NCBI GenBank assembly: GCA_022539475.1
Contig: VCMS01000006.1
Location: 388,504 to 452,503, forward strand
Length of the DNA: 64,000 bases
Direction of reading: 5' to 3'
Source of the DNA: Gracilaria domingensis
Lineage: Eukaryota > Rhodophyta > Florideophyceae > Gracilariales > Gracilariaceae
Part shown: positions 52,291 to 63,025 of the stretch, one piece after another
Position numbering within the stretch: position 1 is the first letter of the stretch
How the letters are laid out: each line of letters opens with the position of its first letter
Made by a program: the position numbers and the translations under genes
Notes under the pieces: model-generated
Seen by the model: the letters and a program-made list of their open reading frames with translations, nothing else
What the model was told of the DNA's origin: nothing
Database searches by the model: none

Positions 52291-54543
52291 ATGGACGACA
52301 CTGTTCTATTTGCAAGTGCAAATTACAAAGTTCACCTTTCTGTGGGCCTCACATCTACCCTAATGTATCCGCTCACGGGTGTTCTAGATACCGGAGCCGG
52401 TCCTTGTCTGATCCACGAGCGGCATCTTCCACCGCGATGGCAATCTCGTCTCCGCACGGACGTAAAGCCACGCATTACGGACGCTTCACGCAACCGTATG
52501 GAGGTCGTGGGTGTTCTCTCGCTCGCTGTCCGCATTGGAGACCTTCACGTACGAGTACAATTCCTCGTGGTATCGAACCTGACCACAAGCGTCCTACTCG
52601 GCACGTCTTTTATAGATCGATACGTACTGGGAATCTTACCCCTAAAACGGACGATCCTTCTGCGCCATTCACGGCTTGTCTCGATATTGTCCTACGCGTA
52701 CGGTCCTTTAGACCAACCTCCAGAGCGTTCTGACGAGCCCGATTGGCCCCAACGCGTTCAAATCAGCCCCGAGTATGAGAACGAACGCGACACGGTCATC
52801 GAACTCCTCCGACCGTTCAAGGACATGTGGGACGGCCATTTGGGCAAGATCTCCGCCGCAAAGCATCGGATACAGCTGGAACCCGGCACCAAGCCGATTT
52901 TCCAGATGCCTTACCGTGCAGGACTCGCCCGACCGGAGCTTGAACGTAAGGAGATAACCCAACAGCTGGCAGCAGGGGTGATAGAACCATCGTCCGCAGA
53001 ATGGGCCAGTCCGGTCGTCTTTGCACAGAAGAAAGACGGAAGCCTACGTTTTTGCGTCGACTACCGCCGTTTGAATGCCGTGACCGTACGGGATACATAC
53101 CCGCTGCCACGAATGGACGAGTGTATAGACTCGTTAGGAGACGCACGGATATTCTCCACACTAGACGCCAATAGCGGATACTGGCAGACCGAAGTGGACA
53201 AAGCCGACCGAGACAAGACAGCCTTCACGCCCCACATGGGTCTCTACCGCTACGTACGAATGCCTTTTGGACTCAAAAACTCCCCGGCTACGTTCCAGAG
53301 GGCTCTGGACATCATCCTATCACTTGTTAAGTGGCAGTACGCACTGGTCCACCTGGATTACGTGATCATCTGCTCCAGAACGATAGAGGAACACTACGAA
53401 CACGTACGGACAATTCTCGACATGCTACGTTCGGCAGGAATTACCCTACGACTGGACAAATGCAATTTCTTTAGTGGAACGGTCGACTACATCGGCCATG
53501 TCATCCGTCCGGGCAAGCTCCAGGTGTCTACGAAGACGCAGGAGGCCATCAAGCAGGCGAAGCCGCCCACTACGCAAACGGAACTCCGTTCGTTCCTGGG
53601 TCTTTGCAACGTCTTCCTCCGGTTCGTACAGAACTTCGCACGAATTGCGGCTCCCCTGAACCAGAAACTGGAAAAGGGACAGCCTAGTAGCTTTGAAACC
53701 CTGACCGATACGGAATACGAGGCATTCGACGAACTTCGCCAACGCCTGGTACGGCCCCCGATACTGGCTATCCCGAAACAAGGATACCCATACGTACTGG
53801 ACACCGACGCTTGTGACCGTCAGGTTGGCTGCGCCCTCCTCCAGAAGCAACCCGATGGGGATCTTCTCCCAATCGGATACTGGAGCCGCTTGCTAACCAA
53901 GACCGAGCGGAAGTATTCAACGACCGAACGGGAATGCCTCGCCGTAGTGTGGGCTATCCTGCACCTCCGACCGTACTTGGAAGGACAGAAGTTCACTGTC
54001 CGCACGGATCACCACTCATTAAGGTGGATACTGAACCTAGCGGACGCTTCAGGGCGACTTGCTCGATGGCGCCTACGCCTGATGGAGTACGACTTCGACG
54101 TCATTCACCGACCGGGTATTAAACACCAAGCGGCAGATGCACTCTCACGAATCCAAACGGACGGAGAGGACAGTTCGCCGCTAGATGACAAGGTGCCCTG
54201 TTTCCTCATCGACGACCGTCCGGACGATGGTCTCGTTATAGCCAACATCACCGTAAACGGACAAGAATACACGAACGTCTGCGTAGATTGGCCAAGACCC
54301 GAACGGGAATCACCGGGGATACCGGAAGTGCTGGCAGTGCCCGCGGAGGAAACTGAAATCTTACCGATCACGCTCGAGGAACTCGTACGAGCTCAGGCGC
54401 AGGACCCTTTCTGCCAATCCGTACGGAGAGATGTCGGCAACGGGGTTACTCTGTTCGATGTCGACCGAAACGGAGTACTCATACGACGCTCACGCTTGGA
54501 CGGCGCCCTACAGAACGTCTGTGTTCTGCAAAGTGGAATATAG
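52291..54543 (+). pseudogene. pol: chromovirus Pol, first part: protease, RT, RNase H
   Basis: The aspartic protease motif LDTGAGPCLI lies near residue 30. RT follows, with VDYRRLNAVT, LDANSGYWQ, FTPHMGLYRYVRMPFGLKNSP and the active-site strand HLDY in place of the usual Y/F-x-DD (53350-53361), so the second catalytic Asp is Tyr. RNase H shows LDTDACDRQVGCALLQ, YSTTERECLAVVWAI and TDHHSL. The frame ends in TAG at 54541-54543 only because the inserted element begins at 54532. It continues in frame at 60884. Confidence 0.85.
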
Positions 54544-55049
54544 TCTGTTCGCTTTGGAAACTAAGCTAGTTTTGGGGCTATTTGGGGCGCGCGAGGGGGT
54601 AGCAGAGGCTGGCACTCAAAAAATTAAGAAATTTTGGAATATTAAATTCCATTTACCACGGCCGCCGTCGCTGAGCGACGGCGGCTGTGGTGTATACGAC
54701 CAAGAGCAGAGAACACGGCAATGGCGGCGGAGGTGGATCCACCAAGGTGCGGTAGCTGCGGCAGCGTGATCAAGATGCGGTACCTACGGCGGCGCGATCA
54801 AAGTGCGGTAGCTACGGCAGCGCTATTGGGGAGCGGTAGCAAAACTAAACTCATAAAGAACGCCGCAGAGACCAGCATCGCGAGAGGAGAGCGACGCGAG
54901 TTCTACGGCGCAACGACGCACCGCCTGCAGGAATGGCGCCGCGCGCTCCATGGGCGGCGCGGAGGTTTGCTGGCGATGGGTTGTTGCAGGCGGGTGTCAT
55001 CAGATATGTCGTAATGTCATTCTGTCGTATTGGCAGCGCGCGAGATCAA

Positions 55050-55472
55050 GTTGTGTTAGGGTCGCTACCCTAACACAACTCGACCGCCCTGCCCGCGGGC
55101 ACGTTACGTTTTGGCTGGATATGCGTGCGGTGTGTGTTTTGGGAGGTCTGTGGACGCTACCAGAATGAGGCGAAAACGAGCCCGCGGGCGGGGGGGGTCG
55201 GTCGTGTTAGGGTAGGTACCCTAACACGACCGGACCCCCCCGCCCGCGGGCATGAAATCGCACATTTTTGAAAAAATCGGCCAAAACGTGCCCGCGGGCG
55301 GGGGGGTCCGTTCGTGTTAGGGTAGCTACCCTAACACGAACGGACCCCCCCGCCCGCGGGCATAAAAAAGCACATTTTTTAAAAAACCGGCCAAAACGTG
55401 CCCGCGGACGGGGGGGTGCGGTTGTGTTAGGGTAGCCACCCTAACACAACCGATCCCCCCACGCCGGCGGGC
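55050..55472. repeat. array of long palindromes with TTAGGG/CCCTAA cores, 110-bp period
   Basis: Four hairpins share a core GTGTTAGGGT-N4-ACCCTAACAC. H1 is at about 55050-55080. H2 (55180-55251), H3 (55290-55361) and H4 (55400-55472) are ~72-nt near-perfect palindromes starting GCCCGCGG and spaced exactly 110 bp. Spacers (CACATTTTT...CGGCCAAAACGT) are also repeated. Arm differences between units are mostly matched on the opposite arm (TCGTG/CACGA versus TTGTG/CACAA). An outer inverted pair, TTTTGGGAGGTCT (55137-55149) and AGACCTCCCAAAA (55503-55515), encloses H2-H4. Confidence 0.9.
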
Positions 55473-55479
55473 ACGGTCT

Positions 55480-57103
55480 GGTCACATTTTCGCACCATGC
55501 CGAGACCTCCCAAAACCCCTTCCTCAACACTTTTTGCACTCATTACCATGCACCCGCCCGCGAACACGTTGGCACCGCTGTCTACGTAGATTGGCGGGAT
55601 GGCAAAAAGCTGTACATTAATTAGAGTATATCTTGAGTATTAGGAGCGCTTCAAAACGCATGAATGGAGAGCGCTGCCATTGTTCGCATAAATCTACGTC
55701 CACCAAAACCCTTTGCTAGAAGGAACATTTTGAGGCCATTCTGTAGCGTTCTGATACCTCCCAAAACCCAATCGGTTGCATTCCTTGCAACGATTTTGTT
55801 GCGAGCTCAGTACAGATCTTTTAGAGATAAATCAACTAGTTTTTTCATCCAATTGATGCTCAACCAGTAACACAATACGCGACCTTGTTACAATTTGTGT
55901 AGTTTCTGACACACTACACTATTTAAACTGATCAAAGTGGCGAAGAGACGTACCACCGAAGCGCGCCAACACCCTCACGCACAAAAGTGGTAATGCGCCG
56001 GGATGAGATGCATAAAAAAACAGAGTGACGACAGTATGTAGCTACTTAAATACTCGCCACCACTTTTTCCGGTGAAGATACAAATTCTACCGATGATGAA
56101 GATAAGGTATTATATAATAGCATGAGCGCTTCCGCTCTAGCGTTCAATTTATATATCTGAATCTAATTTGTTCGTTGTGACGGTCTGACAAACAGCGATG
56201 AAGGCCTCCAACGACCATATAATACCGGATTTATAGGGGTAATAGAGCGAGCTCTCTGCGAAACACCATAAATAACTAAATGGAGTCCTGATAGGCTAAC
56301 TACTACATTATTTTCAGAGGTTTAGAGAACGGGGTTTGTAGCAGCTCTTATATGCTAAATTCATTCAGTATAAAACTCTATGAAACAGAATGGCGACGAG
56401 AGTCGTCGCGGAAAGCAAAACAGATGGTAGGCATGAAAACCGTTCAGCCCTGTGTGCTTGAGCTGGTAGCACATGATTATCGTTCCGATTTTGAAATCGT
56501 ATCGCTTCACCTTCCGTTAACAAGGCCTGTCACCAACAATACAAGAGAAGACATTAATCGACGTGTTGCGGAGATGCCGTAAAAGGCTGCCAATGGTGTT
56601 AGTTTTTCTTCTGTTGAGAGTCGAGATAGAACCTCAGACTCCCAGTTCTAGAGCTATGAATTCCTTTCCACGACTTTGTCGAGGAGCGTTAAAGGCTTCA
56701 ATCTGCCACCGAAGGGACGAAATAGAGTTTTCATTACATCATGCGCCACGATTGCACCTATAACACGTCCAAGCGACGCCCGAGTACTGAGAGAAAACTG
56801 TTTTGATTGAAGCCCTGTCCTGCGATCCCTATCAGATTTCAAAGAATTCCTTTACGAAAGGAAAACCATGTCAAGGTTTTTGTATGCTTTGGCCTCCATC
56901 ATTCAAAGGAGATCGGCCTTTGTGAAGGTTCCATTCAGTGACCTGCCTTTCTTCGACGTGAACAAATCTATATGTAAACCTTTGGCAAAAAAGTTGCATT
57001 GCATTGGGGATAGATTTGCGTTTGTAAAGTTGCTGATTTGAGTACGTATCGTTCGAAATAAACGTGACGTGGATGATTCTATTGCAGTGAGTAGCGTCTC
57101 TGA
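55480..57103. other. interior of the inserted element without a supported gene
   Basis: 1.6 kb, AT-rich, with short open frames only. The word ACCTCCCAAAAC recurs at about 55,757. I see no domain. Confidence 0.35.
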
Positions 57104-58837
57104 CTAGAGGTTTTCGATTTCTGGAGTATTAATCAGCTTCAATTTGTCTGGATGCAAGTTGCGTAACTGTTCGAAGAGAGCTCTCCTTGTTCCCAACAGA
57201 CTGCATGGAAACAACCTCTGGATCAATCCTACCGTCAAGGGGGTTTCGATGAACGACGGAATAAGAGATATGTAATCAGAACGCTTGAGAGTACCGCCTG
57301 AGATATACTCTCCCTCGCAAGACATATACTTCTTCCTGCCTCGTCTTTCTTTGCATATTCTAGAATAACTGAGTATGTATCTCTAACGCTTTTGGTTTGG
57401 TCTTGAGAGGGTCCAGTGAATGAAGTAAGAATACTACTGCATAAAGATGAGGGAGGGGCCTCGAATCTATGACCGGAGCTCCCCGTTTTGGTCCCATGAA
57501 GAGTTAACAGAATGTCTTTAGCCTCAAAAGTATCCGCACGAAAACTTGCAGAGGATGGCACACTCGACTTAGTTGGTCTTCGCCGATGAACTGAAAACTT
57601 TCTGCGTGAGATTTAGAATTGGCACCAGGACTTGACGAAGAGATTCTTGAAGGATTTGCATCCTGGACTCGCGTAGAGACTTGCTAGAAACGAATGGCAT
57701 TGCGTCTGCTTCAGATGCGGAAACCTCGATCAGTGTGGTAGGGAAGTATGCCACTACTGTGAGGTCATCACGGATGCACTCACGGCAAAGCTCGTCCGAG
57801 AAGTTGAGAAATATGAGGTGAAGAGGATAGGCGGTAACCGATGTTTGCTTTAGAGTTGTTGAAGACTTATCGGTGTATACCTGCAGAAGACCTACGAAAG
57901 ATTCACTGTAACTTATTTCTTGGGAGTACCACACTATTCTACTATCCAACGAGCCCATGACCATTTCCTTAAGTTTTGAGGTGGCGTCTCTTGCGATAGA
58001 GCCGGACATGGGGTGAGATATTTTCGTGGAGTGGGTCTGAGGTATAGGGTGGAAGAATGTTTTTTCGTTGTTAGCCAACTGGAGCTGTTTCACGAGTGTC
58101 TGAACGGGATCTCTCGTGTAGAGGGTGGCGCTGAACTTACATCCTTCTGGCGAGACAGTTCTTCGATTGAAACCGTCCTTTGAAGCGTATCGTTCGAAAA
58201 TGGCGTTCTTCAGTTCTGTACAGCGCTTGGAACTTGTTATGGTCTCGTTGAATCGCTTTTGCGAGAATCGCGGGTCCCGAAGTAGCCCAATTAGCTCGTC
58301 TGCCTCACGATGACCAAGGTTGGAAGCTACTGAAGCCAGACAAACCGTGAGATAATCCATATGCAAATCACCGAGGGCCTCCTCAGAAGGCACTGGGCGG
58401 GAACTGCTTCCGTGTTCTCGCTCTAATGACGCGGGACCCGGGGAAGGAGAAACACAATGCGTATTGTCCGGAATGGGAGGGGCGCACGGAGTGTGGTCAA
58501 CGATGTCCTCGGACACCGGAGGCTCGGGAAGGCGAAAAGGGGCAGTGACCGTTTCGGAAGATGCGGCCGCGTACGCGGAAAGCTTGAGACGCTTGCTTCT
58601 CCGAATGGGCCGCCTATTGTCGTCTTCCAGCGCTGATTTCAGACGAAACGGGCAATGGTTGACATGCTGTTGAAGAGATAAGACTCCTCGGCGAGTAACG
58701 AAGGGGCACCCACGCTTCTTATGTGTACAGTAGTAGACCATGGGAAGAAGAAATGAACGAGAAACGACGACAAAGACTTCAAGGGAAGGTCGTCCGAAGG
58801 GAGAAGGAGGTCGAGCGACAGTCAAGATCGACGTCAT
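57104..58837 (-). pseudogene. Plavaka/KDZ-like transposase remnant with C2H2-like N-terminus
   Basis: The longest block (57569-58837, 422 residues) has an N-terminal zinc-finger-like CTHKKRGCPF...HVNHC. A disordered Pro/Ser region follows. The later part reads LQVYTDKSSTTLKQTSVTAYPLHLIFLN...VVAYFPT. This resembles the Plavaka/KDZ transposase pattern in which 'D-K-T/S' with a catalytic Asp precedes 'a-x-P-v-y-l-x-l-g-N' and a '...ylP' strand. Further coding-like pieces continue in other frames (57235-57561 and 57104-57325), so the gene is interrupted by stop and frameshift, or by introns I cannot define. It sits in the middle of the 6.35-kb insertion and is probably its former transposase. Confidence 0.5.
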
Positions 58838-59110
58838 GCTGAGAACGGAGAATATATTTTGAGTTTAAATCACGTGCTTTCGTTCAAAAAGGAACGTAGG
58901 TACACGTCGACCTCAACACAAGGGTGTACTTCTCGTAATATCTACCACTGGTTATAAACCTGTGGTTTTCCAACGTTGTAAGCTGTACACCTGTCCAATC
59001 TCGCACAGAAAAATAAATCTCTTCCTTCCGCCGCCGCCGCCGCGCCTCCGACGTCCGACCTTCCATCACCGTCGTGATCCGTGCCATCCACATCCTCGCG
59101 TTATACTCCG
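58838..59110. other. 5' side of the transposase remnant
   Basis: No gene is seen. A (CCG)n-rich patch is at 59,028-59,044. Confidence 0.3.
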
Positions 59111-59185
59111 CTCCGTCCTTCTTTTTTCCTCCCTCTACTTTATGGAGGCTCCTTAAAGTAGAGGGCGGAAAAAAGAAGGACGGAG
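59111..59185. repeat. hairpin with 32-bp arms
   Basis: Arms 59111-59142 and 59154-59185 pair with one mismatch around an 11-nt loop. They contain a polypurine/polypyrimidine CTTCTTTTTTCC stretch. Confidence 0.85.
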
Positions 59186-59441
59186 TCATCCGTATCTCAC
59201 GGATGTATTCCGTGCAGTCTATTCGTACGTTCTTCCATATCTCTCCACGTATCTTTGCTCTAAACTAACCAATCCTCACCACGTTTCTTCGCGCTCTGCG
59301 ACATGCAAACGGCAGGAAATAAGCTAATCACCCTCAACTTCTTCTATTTGCTCAAGATATAGAACGAGTTGAAGGGTGAAAACGGGAACCTGGTAACCCA
59401 AAGCGACGACTGTAAGTACGCGACCAATGGTTCATTTCGTT

Positions 59442-59520
59442 GCGCCATAGGCTCTAGTTTCGCCTCTTGCGCTACTTTTCAAAAGTAGCGCAAGACGCGA
59501 GAAGCTAGAGCCTATAGCGC
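59442..59520. repeat. hairpin with ~38-bp arms
   Basis: GCGC...ATAGGCTCTAG...TTGCGCTACTTTT (59442-59479) pairs with AAAAGTAGCGCAA...CTAGAGCCTAT (59481-59520). There are a few mismatches and almost no loop. Confidence 0.85.
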
Positions 59521-59556
59521 AACAAACCAAGTTGGTTTCTTGGCGATCTTGGATCT

Positions 59557-60265
59557 CTGACTGTTCGGGATAGACGATTCTGGTACTTGGTTGGGACATA
59601 GGCTGCTTTCTCGTTTATCGCATCTTGCGGTATGTTTGCTGCATAGGCATTCTTGGTGTCCTTGCTTGTGAGTTCTCGCTTCGACACCTTTCGCGCTTTA
59701 CGATGATGGTGGGCTGGTAATCTAACCGATCCCTTTCCTTCTTCTTCTTCCTTTTGCGAGTTACTAGGTCCTTCGACTTTTCTAGCGCAACGTTTCTGTT
59801 CTGTTTCATCAATGGTACGTTCTATCGCATTTCAAATGTACCCAACGGAGCATTGACTAACTTATGGATACTCTCTGCTTGCGTATACAGGTAAACGACC
59901 AATTTCATTTCGTCTCTCAAGATCGATGTCTGACTGTTCGGGATAGGCGATTCTGGTGCTTGATTGGGACATAGGCTGCTCTTTCGTTTATGGCATCTCG
60001 CGGTATGTTTGCTGCATGGGCATTCTTGGTGTCCTTGCTTGTGAGTTCTCGCTTCGACACCTTTCGCGCTTTACGATGATGGTGGGCTGGTAATCTAACC
60101 GATCCCTATCCTTCTTCTTCTTCCTTTTGCGAGTTACTAGGTCCCTCGACTTTTCTAGCGCAACGTTTCTGTTTTGTTTTATCAATGGTACGTTCCATCG
60201 CATTTCAAATGTATCCAACGGATCTTTGACTAACTTATGAATACTTTCTGCTTGCGTATAGAGGT
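59557..60265. repeat. tandem duplication, ~373-bp period
   Basis: Two ~340-bp copies begin CTGACTGTTCGGGATAG at 59557 and 59930 and end with TGCGTATA(C/G)AGGTAAACG near 59,895 and 60,268. They differ by a few per cent. No coding function is evident; open minus-strand frames are shared only because the DNA is duplicated. Confidence 0.85.
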
Positions 60266-60310
60266 AAACGGATTTTGATGCGGACGTAGCTCACGAGTTG
60301 CAGGTGCAGG

Positions 60311-60395
60311 TTCCTCAAGTAGGGAACCATGCATCTAGGCATGGTTCCCTACATGAGGAACGGAGAGGATGAGGCGCTTCGCGCCTCATCCTCTC
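60311..60395. repeat. two adjacent hairpins
   Basis: The first is 60311-60332 with 60339-60360 (22-bp arms, one mismatch, loop ATCTAG). The second is 60363-60377 with 60381-60395 (15-bp perfect arms, GAGAGGATGAGGCGC, loop TTC). CTGCGGCATCTGCCGCAG near 60,446-60,463 is another small one. Confidence 0.85.
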
Positions 60396-60877
60396 GAGGT
60401 GCGTATTTGTTCTACCGATACCGCACTATGGTGGAGGTGCCCTCTGCGGCATCTGCCGCAGATTGCGCCTACACCCGCTTCATCATGGGGAAATGGTATA
60501 TGTAATATAGCGAAGTAGTGGTTAGCAAAAACGGTCGATAGAAGAATAGATACGAATAAAACGGTATGATTTCATAATGGACATCATCTGTACTAGCAAC
60601 AGTATTCCATGCGTTGCAGGGTATCATTCCGCAGAAGGTATCGTGTAATGTGCACCTTAATGGAAACTGAACCTAGACTTCGCGAAATACCGTTCAGGTA
60701 GCCCTCGACTAAAGAACTAGCACGAGTGGAAAACCCACCAGTATTTACTGCACAGCGATTCTGGACGACCCAAGCAATTATGTTCAAATTTTGAAATAAT
60801 TGATCTCGATATTTTTTCAAAAAATTTACTGGACGACCCTTGCCACTTTCTGGACGACCCTCGCCAAAAACTAGCAT

Positions 60878-62800
60878 CTGCAAGAGACAGACGAAGGGGT
60901 CCCCGAGTCCCTGCAGGCGCGCGTCCTTTATCTGGCGCACTATCCCCGCTTGGTCGGACATCCTGGTGCCACGAGAATGTACGAAACGCTACGGAGGGGC
61001 TTCTATTGGCCCCACATGGCCAACGACGTCTTCCAGACCGTACGGGATGTCGGTTATGCCCAGCCGTCAAAGGAACCCGTTAACGGTCCCAGAAGCTTCT
61101 GAAGCTCTTCCCAGCAGCTAGCCTGCTCGAGTTTATCGCTATGGAGATAGTGGGACCCTTTACCACATCCCTTAACGGATGCCAGTAGATCCTGGTAATG
61201 ACCGATCGGTTCAGCAAGCTCTCGCGAGCCATACCGCTGCAGTCAACCACCGCCCCAGTGGTAGCCAAAACGTTCTTGCATGGGGTTTACTCGTACGGCA
61301 TCCCGAACTGCCTGCTAACCGATAACGGACCGCAGTTCATGTCGAAGTTCTTCGAGACCGTCTGCTCCGCACTGGGTGCGAAGCACGTTTCGACCACTGC
61401 GTATCATCCCCAGGCAAACGGGCAGGCCGAACGGTTCAACAAGACACTGGTGGAACGCCTTCGTCACTACGTATCGGACCACCAAAGGACTTGGCACGCA
61501 TATGTCCAACCCCTTACGTACGGATATCCCAGAGAAGTATACAGATGCTCGAATGATACCCCGTAGATTTGAAATCCGGATGTCTTTCGGATATCATCTG
61601 GATATCTTACGCATATCCATGATATCCCTGTGACATCCAGTAGATATGACAGAAGATGTACGAAATGATACTGTTTTGATGCCCTTGAGACATGCATCAA
61701 CTGCTTTGAAAGGTATAACAGTAGATATGACGAATAATTTTGAAAACCAAAGTTGCTTCTCTTGGAATTGCCAGGACATCATCCGGACATCCAGAAATCA
61801 GACGAATATCATTGGTATGGATACTGTGAGAATTTTCGTGTATCCTATGTACATCGCCCGTATATCCAACTTCGAAAATCAGATGGATATCCGAGAAATC
61901 ACTCCAATATCCAAAGCATATCTGAGGAATATCAATCGGATATCAAAGTGTTTCCCTGGGTATAGCCTCCAGATCCATAGGTCCCTCGGAACCACCCCGT
62001 TCGCGGTCGCACTGACGAGAACACCTCGCAGTGTCCTCATCGACGAACCCAGTACGTCCTTGGACCCCGCAACACCGACTCAGCCGTCCGCAGCCCAGTT
62101 GAAGCGATACACGCTCAAGCTCCTACAGGCGACGCTTCAGACCGCTCGGACAAAGCTAACACGAGCACAGCAGCGCTACAAGGACGACTTCGATAAGACC
62201 GTCCGGTTTCGCCCTACGTTGGCGGAAGGCGAGGAAGTGTACATTGACCGGCCCAATTACAAAAGCACGGAAGAGGACCTAACGGAACAGGAACGAACTC
62301 TTCGGAAACTACTGCCGAAAACCATCGGTCCGTTCAAGGTCAAGGCCACAACGGACACTACCGTTACTATGGACGAAGACGGTATCGAACACAGCGTCTC
62401 CATCGATCGCGTCACGCGCGCTCCTTCCGCACGGCCTAGGAGTAGCCCCGTTACCACCACACGTACACAGGAGGAACCCGTCGCTGACCCGGAGGGACCA
62501 TTTGCAGACGACGTCGTCGAACGCGACGATTTACCGCCACCCGATACGGTTCCTTGCGTCGTGGAACGCGTCGTAGCTCACCGCGATACGCCGGACGGAG
62601 TCCAATACGGCGTACGCTGGTACGGCTACACCGCCGAATCGGACACCTACGAACCCCCTTTCAACATCCCTCAGCACTTTGTCGCCCGATACTGGCGTCG
62701 CCGAAGTCGTACGACATCGGCAACACCCTTAAGGAAGGGGAGAGAAGAAGACGGAAGTCCGTCGGCTGGACAAAACGCCACCGACTCCCCAAGCACATGA
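60878..62800 (+). pseudogene. pol: chromovirus Pol, second part: integrase and chromodomain
   Basis: The integrase H2C2-type zinc region is recognisable (LYLAHYPRLVGHPGATRMY, GFYWPHMANDV), but its C-x-x-C end is lost (RDVGYAQ). A frame change near 61,060-61,100 and a TAG at 61186-61188 follow. The core has FIAMEIVGPFTTS (the first acid is Glu rather than Asp), LLTDNGPQFMS and YHPQANGQAERFNKTL (second Asp and Glu present). The MITE at 61528-61960 then interrupts it. After it come HRSLGTTPFAVAL, a GPF/Y-like KTIGPFKVKATT module and a C-terminal chromodomain (VERVVAHRDTPDGVQYGVRW, then YGYTAESDTYEP). The stop is at 62798-62800. Confidence 0.85.
61528..61960. mobile_element. 433-bp MITE with TAT duplication, inserted in the integrase
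   Basis: The element begins CCCAGAGAAG and ends TTTCCCTGGG (about 10-bp inverted repeats). It is flanked by TAT at 61525-61527 and 61961-61963. Removing it plus one TAT restores the integrase frame (...PLTYGY|SLQIHRSLGTTP). The interior is AT-rich, has no gene and is packed with GGATATC/ATATCC words in both orientations. Confidence 0.82.
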
Positions 62801-63025
62801 AAGGCGCCAACCGGCACGGATACGGCCACTGACGCGCGATGGTTGGCCAGATATTCGAACTAACCGTACGCTCATTGGCTCACCCGCTTTATTTTTCGAT
62901 CTAGTGAAACGCCGCCCTTTCCGATAGCGGCACTTTACGTCAATGGATTCAACCTGACGTACGCAAAGGAAGAACGCGCACAACAACACAAGTTTACTAA
63001 AGGAAATGCACGTCATTGGAACCGT

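Larger units (their letters stand above)
54532..60876. mobile_element. 6.35-kb element inserted in pol, with 7-bp TCTGCAA duplication
   Basis: TCTGCAA occurs at 54525-54531 and 60877-60883. Joining across one copy gives ...CVLQ|ETDEGVPESL... in one frame, where Ty3 integrase text is expected, which fixes both boundaries. Complementary words GCTAGTTTTGG (54569 area) and CCAAAAACTAGC (60864-60875) lie near the ends, as possible inverted repeats. Inside are a hairpin array (55.05-55.47 kb), a Plavaka/KDZ-like transposase remnant (57.1-58.8 kb, minus) and more hairpins and a tandem duplication (59.1-60.4 kb). Three CTGGACGACCC words (60,765; 60,830; 60,850) sit near the right end. A duplication of 7-8 bp fits KDZ- or hAT-type cutting better than CACTA. 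Confidence 0.7.
49970..62800 (+). mobile_element. degenerate Ty3/gypsy chromovirus, interrupted by two later insertions
   Basis: Coding span of an LTR retrotransposon in the order Gag, protease, RT, RNase H, integrase, chromodomain. That order and the C-terminal chromodomain define the chromovirus branch of Ty3/gypsy. It is interrupted at 54532-60876 (6.35-kb element, TCTGCAA duplicated) and at 61528-61960 (MITE, TAT duplicated). Lesions are a TAG in Gag (51197-51199), a changed RT active site, a frame change near 61,060-61,100, a TAG at 61186-61188 and a changed integrase acid. LTRs were not located. The coding length without insertions is about 6.05 kb. Confidence 0.85.

Noticed and set aside
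55050-55472. Interstitial telomere or CRISPR-like array
   Set aside because: TTAGGG occurs once per unit within a palindrome, not in tandem, and spacers are repeats of each other; eukaryotic context.
59505-60218. Pair of similar minus-strand frames (QNRNVALEKS type)
   Set aside because: The similarity comes from the 373-bp tandem duplication; no domain and hairpin-rich DNA.
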